Part shown: piece after piece, positions 35,656 through 44,996 of the stretch
Position numbering within the stretch: position 1 is the first letter of the stretch
Layout: every line of letters starts with the position of its first letter
Source: Hyphomicrobium_A sp963724945
Lineage (GTDB): Bacteria; Pseudomonadota; Alphaproteobacteria; Rhizobiales; Hyphomicrobiaceae
Assembly (NCBI GenBank): GCA_963724945.1
Contig: CAVRWL010000001.1
Span: 212,320-276,319, forward strand
DNA length: 64,000 nt
Direction: 5' to 3'
Notes under the pieces: generated by a model
What the model saw: only the letters and a program-made list of their open reading frames with translations
Databases searched by the model: none
What the model was told of the DNA's origin: nothing
Program-made: the position numbers and the translations under genes

Positions 35656-36777
35656 GTGACACGCCCGATCGTTGCGCTCGCGTCCATATTGCTGTCCGCC
35701 GCGGCCATAAGCCCCGCCTTGGGAGCGGAGACGTGCGCCCATCCCGACAAGGCGCTCGGCGTATCGCGCATCATCGAGATCGACACCAAGTCGGGGCCGC
35801 TGTTCGGCCAGTTCACCAAGTACGAGAAGGAGCCGCGCTTTCTCGGCCCCAAGGAGGTGGTGCTGACCTTCGACGATGGGCCGCTGCCGCGCCACACCAA
35901 GCCGATCCTCGATGCGCTCGATCAGTTCTGCACCAAGGCGACGTTCTTCAACGTCGGCGAGATGGCGATGGCATATCCGAACATGGTCAAAGAGGTCATC
36001 GCGCGCGGCCATACCGTGGGCGCTCACACCTGGTCGCACCCCATGAATCTGCGCCATGAGAGCCTCGCTAAGGCCGAGGATCAGATCGAACGCGGATTTG
36101 CCGCCGTCACGCTCGCCGCGGGCCAGCCCGTCGCACCCTTCTTCCGCTTCCCGGGCTTAAGCGATTCCGGCCCGATGCTGGCCTACCTGCAGCAGCGTGG
36201 CATCGCCGCCTTCACCGTCGATGTCATCTCCAACGACAGCTACATCGGAAGCCCGCAACGGCTCATCCAGCGCACGATGGCGCAGATCGCGCACCAGAAC
36301 GGCGGCATCGTGCTGTTCCATGACATCAAGGCGTCGACCGCCAAGGCGTTGCCGACCATCCTCGCCGACTTGAAGAAGGGCGGCTACAAGATCGTGATGC
36401 TGCGCCCCAAGAGCACGTACACCCCGCTCCCGGCGCTCACCGCCGAGCTCGAGGCCAAGCGCGCCAAAGCCGAAGCAAAGGGAGGCGGCAAGCCGAAGCC
36501 CGTGCCGGCCTTTACCTCCATCGCGCCCTCGACGCTCGAAGCGGCAAACAGCGAGCCCGCCGTGACGGAGCTCGCGCCCGAGCCGCGCGAGCGTACGCAC
36601 GTCGGCGGCACGCCCGCGACGGCAACCGCACCTGTGACGGCGACCGCACCCGTGACGACCGAGGAGCCGGCGGCGCAACCCACCACTCACCACAAGCGCC
36701 GCTACAGCCGCAGAGCCCACGTCACCAAGTACAACACCGTGCCGAGCCTCGGCGCGATCGTGAGCGGGAGCTTCTGA
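35656..36777 (+). CDS. Exported NodB-type polysaccharide deacetylase (third of three)
   Basis: This 373-residue exported enzyme starts with GTG 35656 behind GAGGTG. A signal peptide (about residues 1-22) leads into the leader LGVSRIIEIDTKSGPLFG and the NodB domain: VVLTFDDGPLPRH, GAHTWSHPM, FFRFPGLSDS and IVLFHDIKAST, with metal and catalytic residues conserved. The last 110 residues are a threonine/alanine/proline-rich tail with repeated TATAPVT units and a basic end (HHKRRYSRRAH), perhaps binding the wall or an anionic polymer. It is probably co-transcribed with the preceding paralogue. Confidence 0.87.
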   Translation: MTRPIVALASILLSAAAISPALGAETCAHPDKALGVSRIIEIDTKSGPLFGQFTKYEKEPRFLGPKEVVLTFDDGPLPRHTKPILDALDQFCTKATFFNVGEMAMAYPNMVKEVIARGHTVGAHTWSHPMNLRHESLAKAEDQIERGFAAVTLAAGQPVAPFFRFPGLSDSGPMLAYLQQRGIAAFTVDVISNDSYIGSPQRLIQRTMAQIAHQNGGIVLFHDIKASTAKALPTILADLKKGGYKIVMLRPKSTYTPLPALTAELEAKRAKAEAKGGGKPKPVPAFTSIAPSTLEAANSEPAVTELAPEPRERTHVGGTPATATAPVTATAPVTTEEPAAQPTTHHKRRYSRRAHVTKYNTVPSLGAIVSGSF

Positions 36778-36924
36778 GCGGCGCCTGCGACAAAGCAGGC
36801 CTCACCCTCCTCCTTAGGTCGAAGGCGCGCCGACCATGTGCGTTCGAAGCGCGCTCCTGCGCATTTTTGCGCTTGCCTCCCCGCCCCACCGACGTCCGCT
36901 CAGCGACCGCCTCATTGTCGCACT

Positions 36925-36938
36925 TTGATCTGCGTCAA
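36925..36938 (+). promoter_or_regulatory. FNR/FixK box (anaerobox) upstream of ccoN
   Basis: TTGAT-CTGC-GTCAA is a full match to the FNR/FixK consensus TTGAY-N4-RTCAA. It lies 79 bases before the ccoN start. With the usual -41.5 position, transcription would begin near 36973 and read the whole cbb3 locus. The FixK-type regulator at 48868-49590 is the obvious candidate to bind it. Confidence 0.85.
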
Positions 36939-37016
36939 AGCGAAAAATCCGCCGTGACGGAGAAAGTGAGCGTACAATTTTGGGGCTGTTGCTAACCAGA
37001 AGGATGAAGGGGGGCC

Positions 37017-38681
37017 ATGATGCCGCCGAAAACGGAGGTGGTTGCCTATTCGCGTGCGATGGCCCTGATCACAGCGGTCGCCGGCACGGGACTTGGCTTG
37101 GTGATCACGTTCGGCGCCGCCGATCCGGTGATGATCTTCCACGGGGCCCTGTTCGTGCTCTTCTGCGCCGTTTGCGGCTATTACGTCGCCACGCATCGGC
37201 GCGTGGGCGGTCCGGCCGAGCAGGACAGCTACATGGACGGCCCCATCAAGGTCGCGACCGTCGCGGCCGTGATGTGGGGCGTCGTCGGGTTCCTCATCGG
37301 CGACATCATCGCCTGGCAGCTCGCCTACCCTGCGCTCAACCTCAATCTGCCTTGGACCAACTTCGGGCGCCTGCGCCCGGTGCACACCTCGGCGGTGATC
37401 TTCGCCTTCGGCGGCAACGTGCTGCTCGCCACCTCGCTCTATGTCGTGCAGCGCACCTCGAGAGCACGCCTTGCCGGCTACTGGGCGCCCTGGTTCGTCG
37501 TGTGGGGCTATCAGCTCTTCATCGTGCTGGCGGCATCGGGCTACGTGCTCGGCGTAACGGAGGCGCGGGAGTATGCGGAGCCCGAGTGGTACGTCGACAT
37601 CTGGCTGACGATCGTTTGGGTCGTTTACCTGCTCGTCTTCCTCGGCACGCTGTGGAAGCGCAAGGAGCCGCATATCTATGTGGCGAACTGGTTCTTCCTC
37701 GCCTTCATCGTGACGATTGCCATGCTGCACATCGTCAACAATCTGAGCGTGCCCGTCTCCTTCCTCGGCACCAAGAGCTACTCGCTCTTCTCGGGCGTGC
37801 AGGACGCCATGACGCAATGGTGGTACGGCCATAACGCGGTCGGCTTCTTCCTCACCGCCGGCTTCCTCGGCATCATGTACTACTTCATCCCGAAGCGCGT
37901 CGAGCGGCCGATCTACTCCTACCGGCTGTCGATCGTGCACTTCTGGTCGCTGATCTTCCTCTATATCTGGGCCGGTCCCCACCACCTGCACTACACCGCG
38001 CTGCCCGACTGGGCGCAGACGCTCGGCATGACGTTCTCGATCATGCTGTGGATGCCGTCGTGGGGCGGCATGATCAACGGCCTGATGACGCTGTCGGGCG
38101 CGTGGGACCGGCTGCGCACCGACCCCGTCGTGCGCCTGCTCGTCGTCTCCGTCGCGTTTTACGGCATGTCGACGTTCGAAGGCCCGCTGATGTCGATCAA
38201 ATCCGTCAACTCGCTGTCGCACTACACCGACTGGACCATCGGGCACGTGCATTCGGGCGCGCTCGGCTGGGTCGGCATGGTCTCCTTCGGCGCCATCTAC
38301 TGCCTGGTGCCGTGGCTGTGGAAGCGGCGCGGGCTCTACTCGATCCGCATGGTCGAGTGGCACTTCTGGGTCGCAACCATCGGTCTCGTCCTCTACGTCT
38401 CCTCCATGTGGGTGTCGGGGATCACGCAAGGCTTGATGTGGCGCGCCTACGACAAGCTCGGCTTCCTCAAGTACACGTTCGTGGAAACGGTGGAGGCCAT
38501 GCACTGGCCCTACGTTATCCGCGCCACCGGTGGCGTGCTGTTCCTGCTGGGCGGCATCCTCATGGCGATCAACGTGTGGCGCACCATCCGCGGCGATGCC
38601 TCCGTGGACCTGGCAGAGCAGCCCAGCTCGGCGGCGGCGCCCGAGCTGCGGCCCGGCGCGGCCGCCGTACCGGCGGAATGA
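37017..38681 (+). CDS. ccoN: cbb3-type cytochrome c oxidase subunit I
   Basis: This 554-residue catalytic subunit has twelve or more membrane helices and binds low-spin heme b, high-spin heme b3 and CuB, reducing oxygen at very low concentration while pumping protons. Metal-ligand histidines are visible in RLRPVHTSAVIFAFGGN, WWYGHNAVGFFLTAGF, IWAGPHHLHYTALPDW and TIGHVHSGALGWVGM. GGAAG-like sequence and ATG 37017 follow the anaerobox. It is the first gene of a complete ccoNOQP-GHIS cluster. Confidence 0.96.
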   Translation: MMPPKTEVVAYSRAMALITAVAGTGLGLVITFGAADPVMIFHGALFVLFCAVCGYYVATHRRVGGPAEQDSYMDGPIKVATVAAVMWGVVGFLIGDIIAWQLAYPALNLNLPWTNFGRLRPVHTSAVIFAFGGNVLLATSLYVVQRTSRARLAGYWAPWFVVWGYQLFIVLAASGYVLGVTEAREYAEPEWYVDIWLTIVWVVYLLVFLGTLWKRKEPHIYVANWFFLAFIVTIAMLHIVNNLSVPVSFLGTKSYSLFSGVQDAMTQWWYGHNAVGFFLTAGFLGIMYYFIPKRVERPIYSYRLSIVHFWSLIFLYIWAGPHHLHYTALPDWAQTLGMTFSIMLWMPSWGGMINGLMTLSGAWDRLRTDPVVRLLVVSVAFYGMSTFEGPLMSIKSVNSLSHYTDWTIGHVHSGALGWVGMVSFGAIYCLVPWLWKRRGLYSIRMVEWHFWVATIGLVLYVSSMWVSGITQGLMWRAYDKLGFLKYTFVETVEAMHWPYVIRATGGVLFLLGGILMAINVWRTIRGDASVDLAEQPSSAAAPELRPGAAAVPAE

Positions 38682-38691
38682 GGGGGCGGCC

Positions 38692-39420
38692 ATGAACCAT
38701 GGATTTTTCGAAAAGAACTCGATGGTGCTGCTGATCGCCATCCTGATCGTCGTCTCGATCGGCGGCCTCGTCGAGATCGCGCCGCTGTTCCTGTTGAACT
38801 CGACGATCGAGAAGGTGAAGGGCATGCGTCCCTACGCGCCGCTCGAGCTCGCGGGGCGCGATATCTACATCCGCGAGGGCTGCTACAATTGCCACAGCCA
38901 GATGATCCGTAGCTTGCGCGACGAGGTCGAGCGCTACGGCCACTACAGCCTCGCCGCCGAGAGCATGTACGACCATCCCTTTCAGTGGGGCTCGAAGCGC
39001 ACCGGGCCCGACCTCGCCCGCGTCGGCGGCAAGTACTCGGACGCCTGGCACGTGCAGCACATGACGGACCCGCGCTCGGTCGTGCCTGAATCGGTGATGC
39101 CGGGCTATCCGTTCCTGGGGCAACGGACACTCGACTACCGCGACATCGCCCAGCGCATGAAGGCTTTGCGGATCGTGGGCGTTCCCTACACGGACGAGAT
39201 GATACAGAAGGCCAAGGCCGACGTCGTGGCGCAAATCTCGCCCGACACCAAGGAGGCGAAAGAGCTCGTCGCGCGCTACCCCAAGGCGCAAGTGCGCAAG
39301 TTCGACGGCGGACAGGGCCCGCAGCCGACCGAGCTCGACGCGCTCATCGCCTATCTGCAGATGCTCGGCACGCTCGTTGACTTTGCCGACTTCGACGCAG
39401 AGGGTCCTAATCTCCGTTAA
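38692..39420 (+). CDS. ccoO: cbb3-type cytochrome c oxidase subunit II (monoheme cytochrome c)
   Basis: This 242-residue subunit has one N-terminal membrane helix (MVLLIAILIVVSIGGLVEI) and a periplasmic domain with a single heme c site CYNCH near residue 64, and a distal methionine in VPESVMPGYPF. It passes electrons from CcoP to CcoN. GGGGGCGG precedes ATG 38692, ten bases after ccoN. The ending LDALIAYLQMLGT is typical of the family. Confidence 0.95.
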   Translation: MNHGFFEKNSMVLLIAILIVVSIGGLVEIAPLFLLNSTIEKVKGMRPYAPLELAGRDIYIREGCYNCHSQMIRSLRDEVERYGHYSLAAESMYDHPFQWGSKRTGPDLARVGGKYSDAWHVQHMTDPRSVVPESVMPGYPFLGQRTLDYRDIAQRMKALRIVGVPYTDEMIQKAKADVVAQISPDTKEAKELVARYPKAQVRKFDGGQGPQPTELDALIAYLQMLGTLVDFADFDAEGPNLR

Positions 39421-39434
39421 AGGCGGACGCAGCG

Positions 39435-39614
39435 ATGACACACGACTCGGTAACCCAAATCTCGCAGATCGTTGCGTTGATCTTCTTCGTCGTGTTGTTT
39501 GTCGGCGTCATCGTTTACGTTTTCTGGCCCGGCAATAGGAAGAAATTCGACGAGGCCGCGAGGCTGCCGCTCGAGGACGAGAAGGACGACAAACCGGAGG
39601 ACGATCGGTCATGA
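39435..39614 (+). CDS. ccoQ: cbb3-type oxidase small subunit (CcoQ/FixQ)
   Basis: This 59-residue protein has one membrane helix (IVALIFFVVLFVGVIVYVFW) followed by PGNRKKFDEAARLPLEDE and an acidic tail, exactly the CcoQ pattern, which stabilises the CcoP association. It lies between ccoO and ccoP, and its stop overlaps the ccoP start (ATGA at 39611-39614), indicating translational coupling. Confidence 0.9.
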   Translation: MTHDSVTQISQIVALIFFVVLFVGVIVYVFWPGNRKKFDEAARLPLEDEKDDKPEDDRS

Positions 39615-40480
39615 GCCACAAAGAGATCGATTCTGTCACCGGCGTCGAGACCACCGGCCACGTATGGGACGGCGACCTCAAAGAGCTCAACAAGCCGCTG
39701 CCCAAGTGGTGGCTCTATACGTTCTATGCGTGCATCGTCTGGGCGATCGGCTACTGGATCGTGTATCCGGCGTGGCCGACGATGTCCGGCTACACCAAGG
39801 GCATCCTCGGCTACAGCCAGCGCGGCGAGGTCGCCAAAGAGGTTGCTGCCGCCAAGGCCGACCAGGCCAAGTACTTCGCCCAGATCGCCGCCACGCCGCT
39901 CGCCGACATCGAGAAGAACCAGGAGCTGATGCCGTTCGTCTCGGCTGGCGGCGCCGCAGTATTCGGCGACAACTGTGCGCCGTGCCACGGCAAAGGTGCG
40001 CAGGGCGGCCCGGGCTTTCCCAACCTCAATGACGACGATTGGCTGTGGGGCGGCACTCCTGAGGCCATCCAGCAGACGATCACACACGGCATCCGCTCAA
40101 GCGACCCAGAGACGCGCCAGATGCAGATGCCGCGCTTCGGCCTCGACGGCATTCTGCAGCCCGACCAGATCAAGGATACGGCGCAATACGTCCTTTCGCT
40201 CTCGGGTCACGCGACCAATGCGCAGGCCGCCGAGCGCGGCTCCAAGATATTCGCCGACAACTGCTCGCCCTGCCACGGCGCCGATGGCAAGGGAAATCAG
40301 GAGGTTGGCGCCCCCAACCTGACTGACAACATCTGGCTTTACGGTGGCAAGGCATCCGACATCGAGAAGACGATCGAGACCGGGCGCGGCGGCGTAATGC
40401 CCTTCTGGACGGGGCGCCTCGATCCCGTCACCATCAAGATGTTGACCGTTTACGTGCACTCGCTGGGCGGCGGCAAGTAG
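39611..40480 (+). CDS. ccoP: cbb3-type oxidase diheme cytochrome c subunit III
   Basis: This 289-residue subunit has a single membrane helix (WLYTFYACIVWAIGYWIVYP) and two periplasmic cytochrome c domains with sites CAPCH (about residue 123) and CSPCH (about residue 217), plus the axial methionines in MQMPRFGL and GVMPFWTG. The N-terminal HVWDGDLKELNKPLPKWW is the family hallmark. It receives electrons from soluble or membrane cytochrome c. Confidence 0.95.
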   Translation: MSHKEIDSVTGVETTGHVWDGDLKELNKPLPKWWLYTFYACIVWAIGYWIVYPAWPTMSGYTKGILGYSQRGEVAKEVAAAKADQAKYFAQIAATPLADIEKNQELMPFVSAGGAAVFGDNCAPCHGKGAQGGPGFPNLNDDDWLWGGTPEAIQQTITHGIRSSDPETRQMQMPRFGLDGILQPDQIKDTAQYVLSLSGHATNAQAAERGSKIFADNCSPCHGADGKGNQEVGAPNLTDNIWLYGGKASDIEKTIETGRGGVMPFWTGRLDPVTIKMLTVYVHSLGGGK

Positions 40481-40550
40481 GCTAACGGGCTGTTTGCCGC
40501 TCGCTGCAAGAGTTGAGGACGGGCACCGGACACGCCCGCCGGAGCCGGAC

Positions 40551-42068
40551 ATGAATATGATCAAACCCGCCGCCGATATCGTGCCGCACTCCGGGGCGGC
40601 AGAGGCTGCGCCCGGCATCGCCAAGATCGACGTCACGGCGGTGGCGTCGAAAGCAGCGCGCCAGGCTTACGCGGTGCGCCAGAAAATCTACCCCAAGCTG
40701 GCGCACGGCACGTTCCGCAAGGTCAAATGGGCAGTGATGGCCGTCACGCTCGGCATCTACTACCTGCTGCCATGGATCCGTTGGGACCGCGGACCGAGCC
40801 TTCCCAACCAAGCCTTCCTCCTCGACTTTGCCAACCAGCGGCTGTTCTTCGGCCCCATCGAGATCTGGGCGCAGGAGCTCTACTACATCACCGGGCTCTT
40901 GATCCTCTCCGCGCTCGGGCTCTTCCTCGTCACCTCGGTCGCCGGCCGCATGTGGTGCGGCTATACCTGCCCGCAGACGGTTTGGACCGATCTCATGGTC
41001 GTCGTCGAGCGCTTCTGGCAGGGCGATCGCAACGCACGCATCCGCCTCGACGCCGGGCCATGGACTTTCGAGAAAGTCTGGAAGAAGGTCGGAACGCACG
41101 TCTCCTGGCTGCTTGTCGCGCTCGCGACCGGCGGCGCCTTAGTGTTCTACTTCCGCGACGCGCCCACGCTCGCCGCCGAGCTCCTGCATGGCGATGCGCC
41201 GACTATCGCCTACATCTTCCTCGGCCTCTTTAGCGTGACCACCTATCTTCTGGGCGGCATCGCGCGCGAACAGGTTTGCATCTACATGTGCCCCTGGCCG
41301 CGCATCCAGGCCGCGATGTTCGACAAGGATTCGCTGCTGATCTCCTATCGCGGCTATCGCGGCGAGCCGCGGGGACCCCACAAGAAGGGCCAGACCTGGG
41401 TGGGCCGCGGCGACTGCATCGACTGCAAGGCCTGCGTCGCCGTCTGCCCGATGGGCATCGACATCCGCGACGGCGTGCAGCTCGAATGCATCCAGTGCGC
41501 ACTGTGCATCGATGCGTGCGACGAGATCATGGACCGCGTCGAGCGGCCCCGCGGCCTCATCGCCTACGACACGTTCAAGAACCTCGATGCCGCCTCGCAC
41601 CACGACCGGGCTCCGCTCCACCTCGTGCGGCCGCGCACCATTCTTTATTCGAGCGTGATGGCGCTCGTCGCCGCCATCATGCTGTGGGCCTGGCTGCACC
41701 GCACGACGCTCGAGGTTGACGTGCTGCACGACCGCCAGCCGCTCTACGTGCAGCTTACCGACGGCTCCCTGCGCAACGGCTATACCGTCAAGCTCCTCAA
41801 CAAGCTGCACGAGAAGCGCACCCTCCACCTTTCGACGAGAGGCCTCGAGGACGCGACGCTGTCGATCGTCGGCTTGGAAGGGGGCGACCCCAAGATCGAC
41901 GTCGTCACCGACAACCTGCGCGCGCTCAAGGTCCACGTCACGGTGCCCAAGGACGAGCTCGAGGAGCTTCACGGCGTCTCCACGCCGTTCCAGTTCGTGG
42001 TGACGGACGAGACCGACGGCAGCCAGATCTTCCACGACGCGGCGTTCATGGGACCCAATCATGAGTAG
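40551..42068 (+). CDS. ccoG: cbb3 oxidase assembly ferredoxin-type protein
   Basis: This 505-residue membrane protein helps mature the oxidase; family members are described as cupric reductases supplying Cu(I). It shows CGYTCPQTVW near the first membrane segments, two 4Fe-4S clusters (CIDCKACVAVCPMGID and CIQCALCIDAC) and a C-terminal immunoglobulin-like domain (LHEKRTLHLSTRGLEDATLS). GGAG lies 7 bases before ATG 40551; upstream in-frame starts are less likely. The ccoH start overlaps its end. Confidence 0.93.
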   Translation: MNMIKPAADIVPHSGAAEAAPGIAKIDVTAVASKAARQAYAVRQKIYPKLAHGTFRKVKWAVMAVTLGIYYLLPWIRWDRGPSLPNQAFLLDFANQRLFFGPIEIWAQELYYITGLLILSALGLFLVTSVAGRMWCGYTCPQTVWTDLMVVVERFWQGDRNARIRLDAGPWTFEKVWKKVGTHVSWLLVALATGGALVFYFRDAPTLAAELLHGDAPTIAYIFLGLFSVTTYLLGGIAREQVCIYMCPWPRIQAAMFDKDSLLISYRGYRGEPRGPHKKGQTWVGRGDCIDCKACVAVCPMGIDIRDGVQLECIQCALCIDACDEIMDRVERPRGLIAYDTFKNLDAASHHDRAPLHLVRPRTILYSSVMALVAAIMLWAWLHRTTLEVDVLHDRQPLYVQLTDGSLRNGYTVKLLNKLHEKRTLHLSTRGLEDATLSIVGLEGGDPKIDVVTDNLRALKVHVTVPKDELEELHGVSTPFQFVVTDETDGSQIFHDAAFMGPNHE

Positions 42069-42560
42069 CTCGCCCCGCACCGGCACCTTGAACGGACGCC
42101 ATGTCCTCTTGATCCTCGTCGGCTTCTTCCTTGTCGTGTTCGCGGTCAATGGCTTCATGGCCTACAAAGCAGAATCGACGTTCGCCGGACTGGACACCAA
42201 CGATCCCTATCGCAAGGGCCTGGACTACAACGAGCGCATCGCGGCCGCCCGGCCGCGCAGAGCCGGCTCGGCTGGCGCGACCGGACCGACTACGTGCCCG
42301 CGACGCGGCGCCTGCGCGTCACGCTCACCGACAAAGCCGGGGGCGCCGTCTCGGGCCTCACCGTCACTGCCGAGCTGGAGCGCCCCGCGACCAGCCGCTT
42401 CGACCAGAAGCTCTCGCTCAAACAAATGGGGTCGGGGATCTACGAGGCCGACGTGTCGGGGCTCGAGCCGGGGACCTGGACGGTCACCCTGTGGGCCCGC
42501 AACGGCGAGGATGACGCGGCGCTTTACCAGGCGAGGCGACGGCTATGGATCAAGCCCTGA
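42061..42560 (+). pseudogene. ccoH: cbb3 oxidase assembly protein FixH/CcoH, broken by a -1 frameshift
   Basis: The N-terminal frame encodes a membrane helix (HVLLILVGFFLVVFAVNGFM) and the FixH motif GLDTNDPYRKGLDYNERIAA. From about 42250 the sense continues in another frame as AAQSRLGWRD, then RRLRVTLTDKAGGAVSGL and SGIYEADVSGLEPGTWTV to the stop at 42558-42560. Adding one base within 42249-42254 would give a normal FixH of 166 residues. Since the flanking fix genes are intact, a consensus error is more likely than true loss. FixH is needed for oxidase assembly. Confidence 0.75.
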
Positions 42561-44782
42561 AGCCGCAGCTGAAGGTCGTAGGCGGACACGCGTGGAGCCC
42601 CGTCCCCGCCGTTACCCCGCCGGCGCCGCAAGACGTCACCCTGATCGTTGAGAACATGCGCTGCGGCAGCTGCATGGTGGCTGTCGAAAAGGCGTTGCTG
42701 GCGGCTACGGGCGTGCAAAGCGCGCGCGTCAATCTTTCGGCAAAGCGCGTCGCCGTCCGCTATGACGCACAAAGCACGGATGTCGAGCAGCTGACCGCCG
42801 CCCTCGACCGCGCCGGCTTCCGCGCGGCGGAAGCCACATACGCCCCCACCGAGACCGCCAACGCGCAAGCCTCCGACCTCCTGCGCCGACTGGGCGTCGC
42901 CGGCTTCGCCGCCGCCAACGTGATGCTGCTCTCGGTGTCCGTGTGGGCCGGGCTCGCCAGCGACATGGACCACTCTTCCGCGGCGCTGTTCCACTGGCTG
43001 TCGGCGCTCATCGCGCTGCCGGCGATCGTCTACGCCGGCCAGCCGTTCTTCCGCTCCGCGATGGGTGCGCTGCGGGCCAAGCGCCTCAACATGGACGTGC
43101 CGATATCGCTCGGCATCATCCTCGCCTCCGCCATGAGCCTGTTCCAGACCATGCAGGGCGGCGATCAAGTCTACTTCGACGCCGCCATCACGCTGACGTT
43201 CCTCCTGCTCATCGGCCGCTATCTCGACGAGAGCGTGCGCGTCAAGGCCAAGGGCGCGGCCGAGAACCTCATAGGCCTCAAGGCGCTGGCCGCGACCGTG
43301 ATCGGCAGCGACGGCAAGCCGCGGCGGATGCCCGCGCGCGCGCTTCAACCCGGCATGCGCATCCTCGTCGCCGCCGGCGAGCGCATCCCCGTCGACGGCC
43401 GCGTCACGTCGGGCGTAAGCGAGATCGAGGAGAGCCTGATCACCGGCGAGACGCTGCCGCGCCTCGTGCACGAGACCGCAACGGTGCATGCCGGCACGGT
43501 CAACATCTCGACCCCGATCGAGGTTGAGGCCACGGCCACCGACGAAGGCACGCTGATCGCCGAGATCGCCCGTCTCATGCAGGCGGCCGAGCAGGGCCGC
43601 GGTCGCTACGTCCGCCTCGCCGATCGCGCCGCGCGCATTTATGCGCCGGGCGTGCACATTCTCGGAGCCGTCACATTCATCGGCTGGATGCTCGCCGGCG
43701 CCGGCTGGGAGCAGGCGCTCACCTATGCCATCGCCGTGCTCATCATCACCTGCCCGTGCGCGCTGGCGCTGGCCGTCCCGGCAGTGCACGTTGCGGCAAC
43801 CGGACGCCTCTTCGCGAAGGGTGTGATCGTCAAGGCCCCCGACGCGCTCGAGCGCCTCGCCGAGACCGACGCGATCGTCCTCGACAAAACCGGCACGCTG
43901 ACGTTTGGCGAGCCGCGTCTCCTCGATCCCGAAACCATCGACACGGCCGTGCTGGCGCAAGCGGCCTCACTGGCGGCGCACAGCCGCCACCCCTACTCCA
44001 AGGCCATCGTCAGATGCGCGCAGGCGCGCGGCCTCGTGCCGTCACCGCGCAGCTCGGTGCGCGAGATCCCCGGCAGCGGGCTCATCGCCGAGACATCGGC
44101 GGGCGAGGAGCGCCTCGGATCGGCGGCATGGGTCGGCGCCAACAGCGATGCGACGCAAGCTGCGACGCTCTGGTACCGCAAGGGGCAAGCCGCGCCGGTG
44201 CCGTTTCGTTTCGAGGACGCGCTCAGACCCGATGCCCGCGAGGTGGTGACGGCGTTGCGCGGGGCCGGCTATTCGATCGAGATCGTCTCCGGCGACCGCC
44301 CGCAAGCCGTCGCGGCCGCCGCGGCCGCAGCCGGCATCGCCGCTTGGGCCGGCGGCGTGCGCCCCGACGGCAAGATCGCACGGCTGCGTGAGCTGAGTGC
44401 CGCCGGTCACAAGGTCCTGATGATCGGGGACGGGCTCAACGACGCGCCTGCGCTCGCCGCCGGGCACGCTTCGCTGTCGCCATCGAGCGCCGCCGACATC
44501 AGCCAGACGGCGGCCGACGCCATCTTCCAGGGCGAACGGCTCACGCCCATCCTGGAGACGATCGTGGTCGCGCGCAAAGCCCGCGCCATGTCGCTGCAGA
44601 ATTTTGCAATCGCGCTTCTCTACAACGCCTGCTTCGTGCCGCTCGCCATGGCGGGCTACGTGACCCCGCTCATCGCCGCGCTCGCCATGTCGGCCTCCTC
44701 CATCGCCGTAACGGGCAACGCGCTGCGCTTGCGCACCATGCGCTTAGGCCTCGCACCTGTGCACAAGGAACCCCGGCCGTGA
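42545..44782 (+). CDS. ccoI: Copper-translocating P-type ATPase for cbb3 assembly
   Basis: This 745-residue ATPase exports copper toward the periplasm for CuB insertion. It has an N-terminal heavy-metal domain with MRCGSCM (Cys40, Cys43), the transport motif CPC at residues 403-405, the phosphorylation site DKTGT at Asp447, the actuator loop ITGETLP and the hinge GDGLNDAPALA. Its start overlaps the end of ccoH by 16 bases, so expression is coupled. The length is typical for CcoI/FixI rather than CopA of the same family. Confidence 0.95.
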   Translation: MDQALKPQLKVVGGHAWSPVPAVTPPAPQDVTLIVENMRCGSCMVAVEKALLAATGVQSARVNLSAKRVAVRYDAQSTDVEQLTAALDRAGFRAAEATYAPTETANAQASDLLRRLGVAGFAAANVMLLSVSVWAGLASDMDHSSAALFHWLSALIALPAIVYAGQPFFRSAMGALRAKRLNMDVPISLGIILASAMSLFQTMQGGDQVYFDAAITLTFLLLIGRYLDESVRVKAKGAAENLIGLKALAATVIGSDGKPRRMPARALQPGMRILVAAGERIPVDGRVTSGVSEIEESLITGETLPRLVHETATVHAGTVNISTPIEVEATATDEGTLIAEIARLMQAAEQGRGRYVRLADRAARIYAPGVHILGAVTFIGWMLAGAGWEQALTYAIAVLIITCPCALALAVPAVHVAATGRLFAKGVIVKAPDALERLAETDAIVLDKTGTLTFGEPRLLDPETIDTAVLAQAASLAAHSRHPYSKAIVRCAQARGLVPSPRSSVREIPGSGLIAETSAGEERLGSAAWVGANSDATQAATLWYRKGQAAPVPFRFEDALRPDAREVVTALRGAGYSIEIVSGDRPQAVAAAAAAAGIAAWAGGVRPDGKIARLRELSAAGHKVLMIGDGLNDAPALAAGHASLSPSSAADISQTAADAIFQGERLTPILETIVVARKARAMSLQNFAIALLYNACFVPLAMAGYVTPLIAALAMSASSIAVTGNALRLRTMRLGLAPVHKEPRP

Positions 44783-44976
44783 CGGCGCTCGCCTGGCTCA
44801 TCCCGGCGGCGCTATTTCTAGGTCTGTTGGGACTGGCGGCGTTTTTGTGGGCGCTGAAGTCCGGTCAGTTCGAGGATCTCGAGGGTGCGAGCTGGCGCGC
44901 CATCCAGGACAGCGAGCGGCCAGATTCGGACCGAGACGCGGATGAGGAGACGCTTAACGAGCGGCCGCCGGAGTGA
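44779..44976 (+). CDS. ccoS: cbb3 oxidase maturation protein CcoS
   Basis: This 65-residue protein has one membrane helix (AWLIPAALFLGLLGLAAFLW) followed by the conserved ALKSGQFEDLEGASWRAI and an acidic tail. CcoS is needed for heme or copper insertion into the oxidase. The start GTG 44779 overlaps the ccoI stop (GTGA), so it is the last, coupled gene of the operon. Confidence 0.93.
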   Translation: MTALAWLIPAALFLGLLGLAAFLWALKSGQFEDLEGASWRAIQDSERPDSDRDADEETLNERPPE

Positions 44977-44996
44977 AGCGCTAGCCGCGCGTGCCG

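Noticed and set aside
36912..38825. Minus-strand open frame of 637 codons
   Set aside because: It lies antisense to ccoN, whose sequence is unmistakable; long antisense frames are usual in GC-rich DNA.
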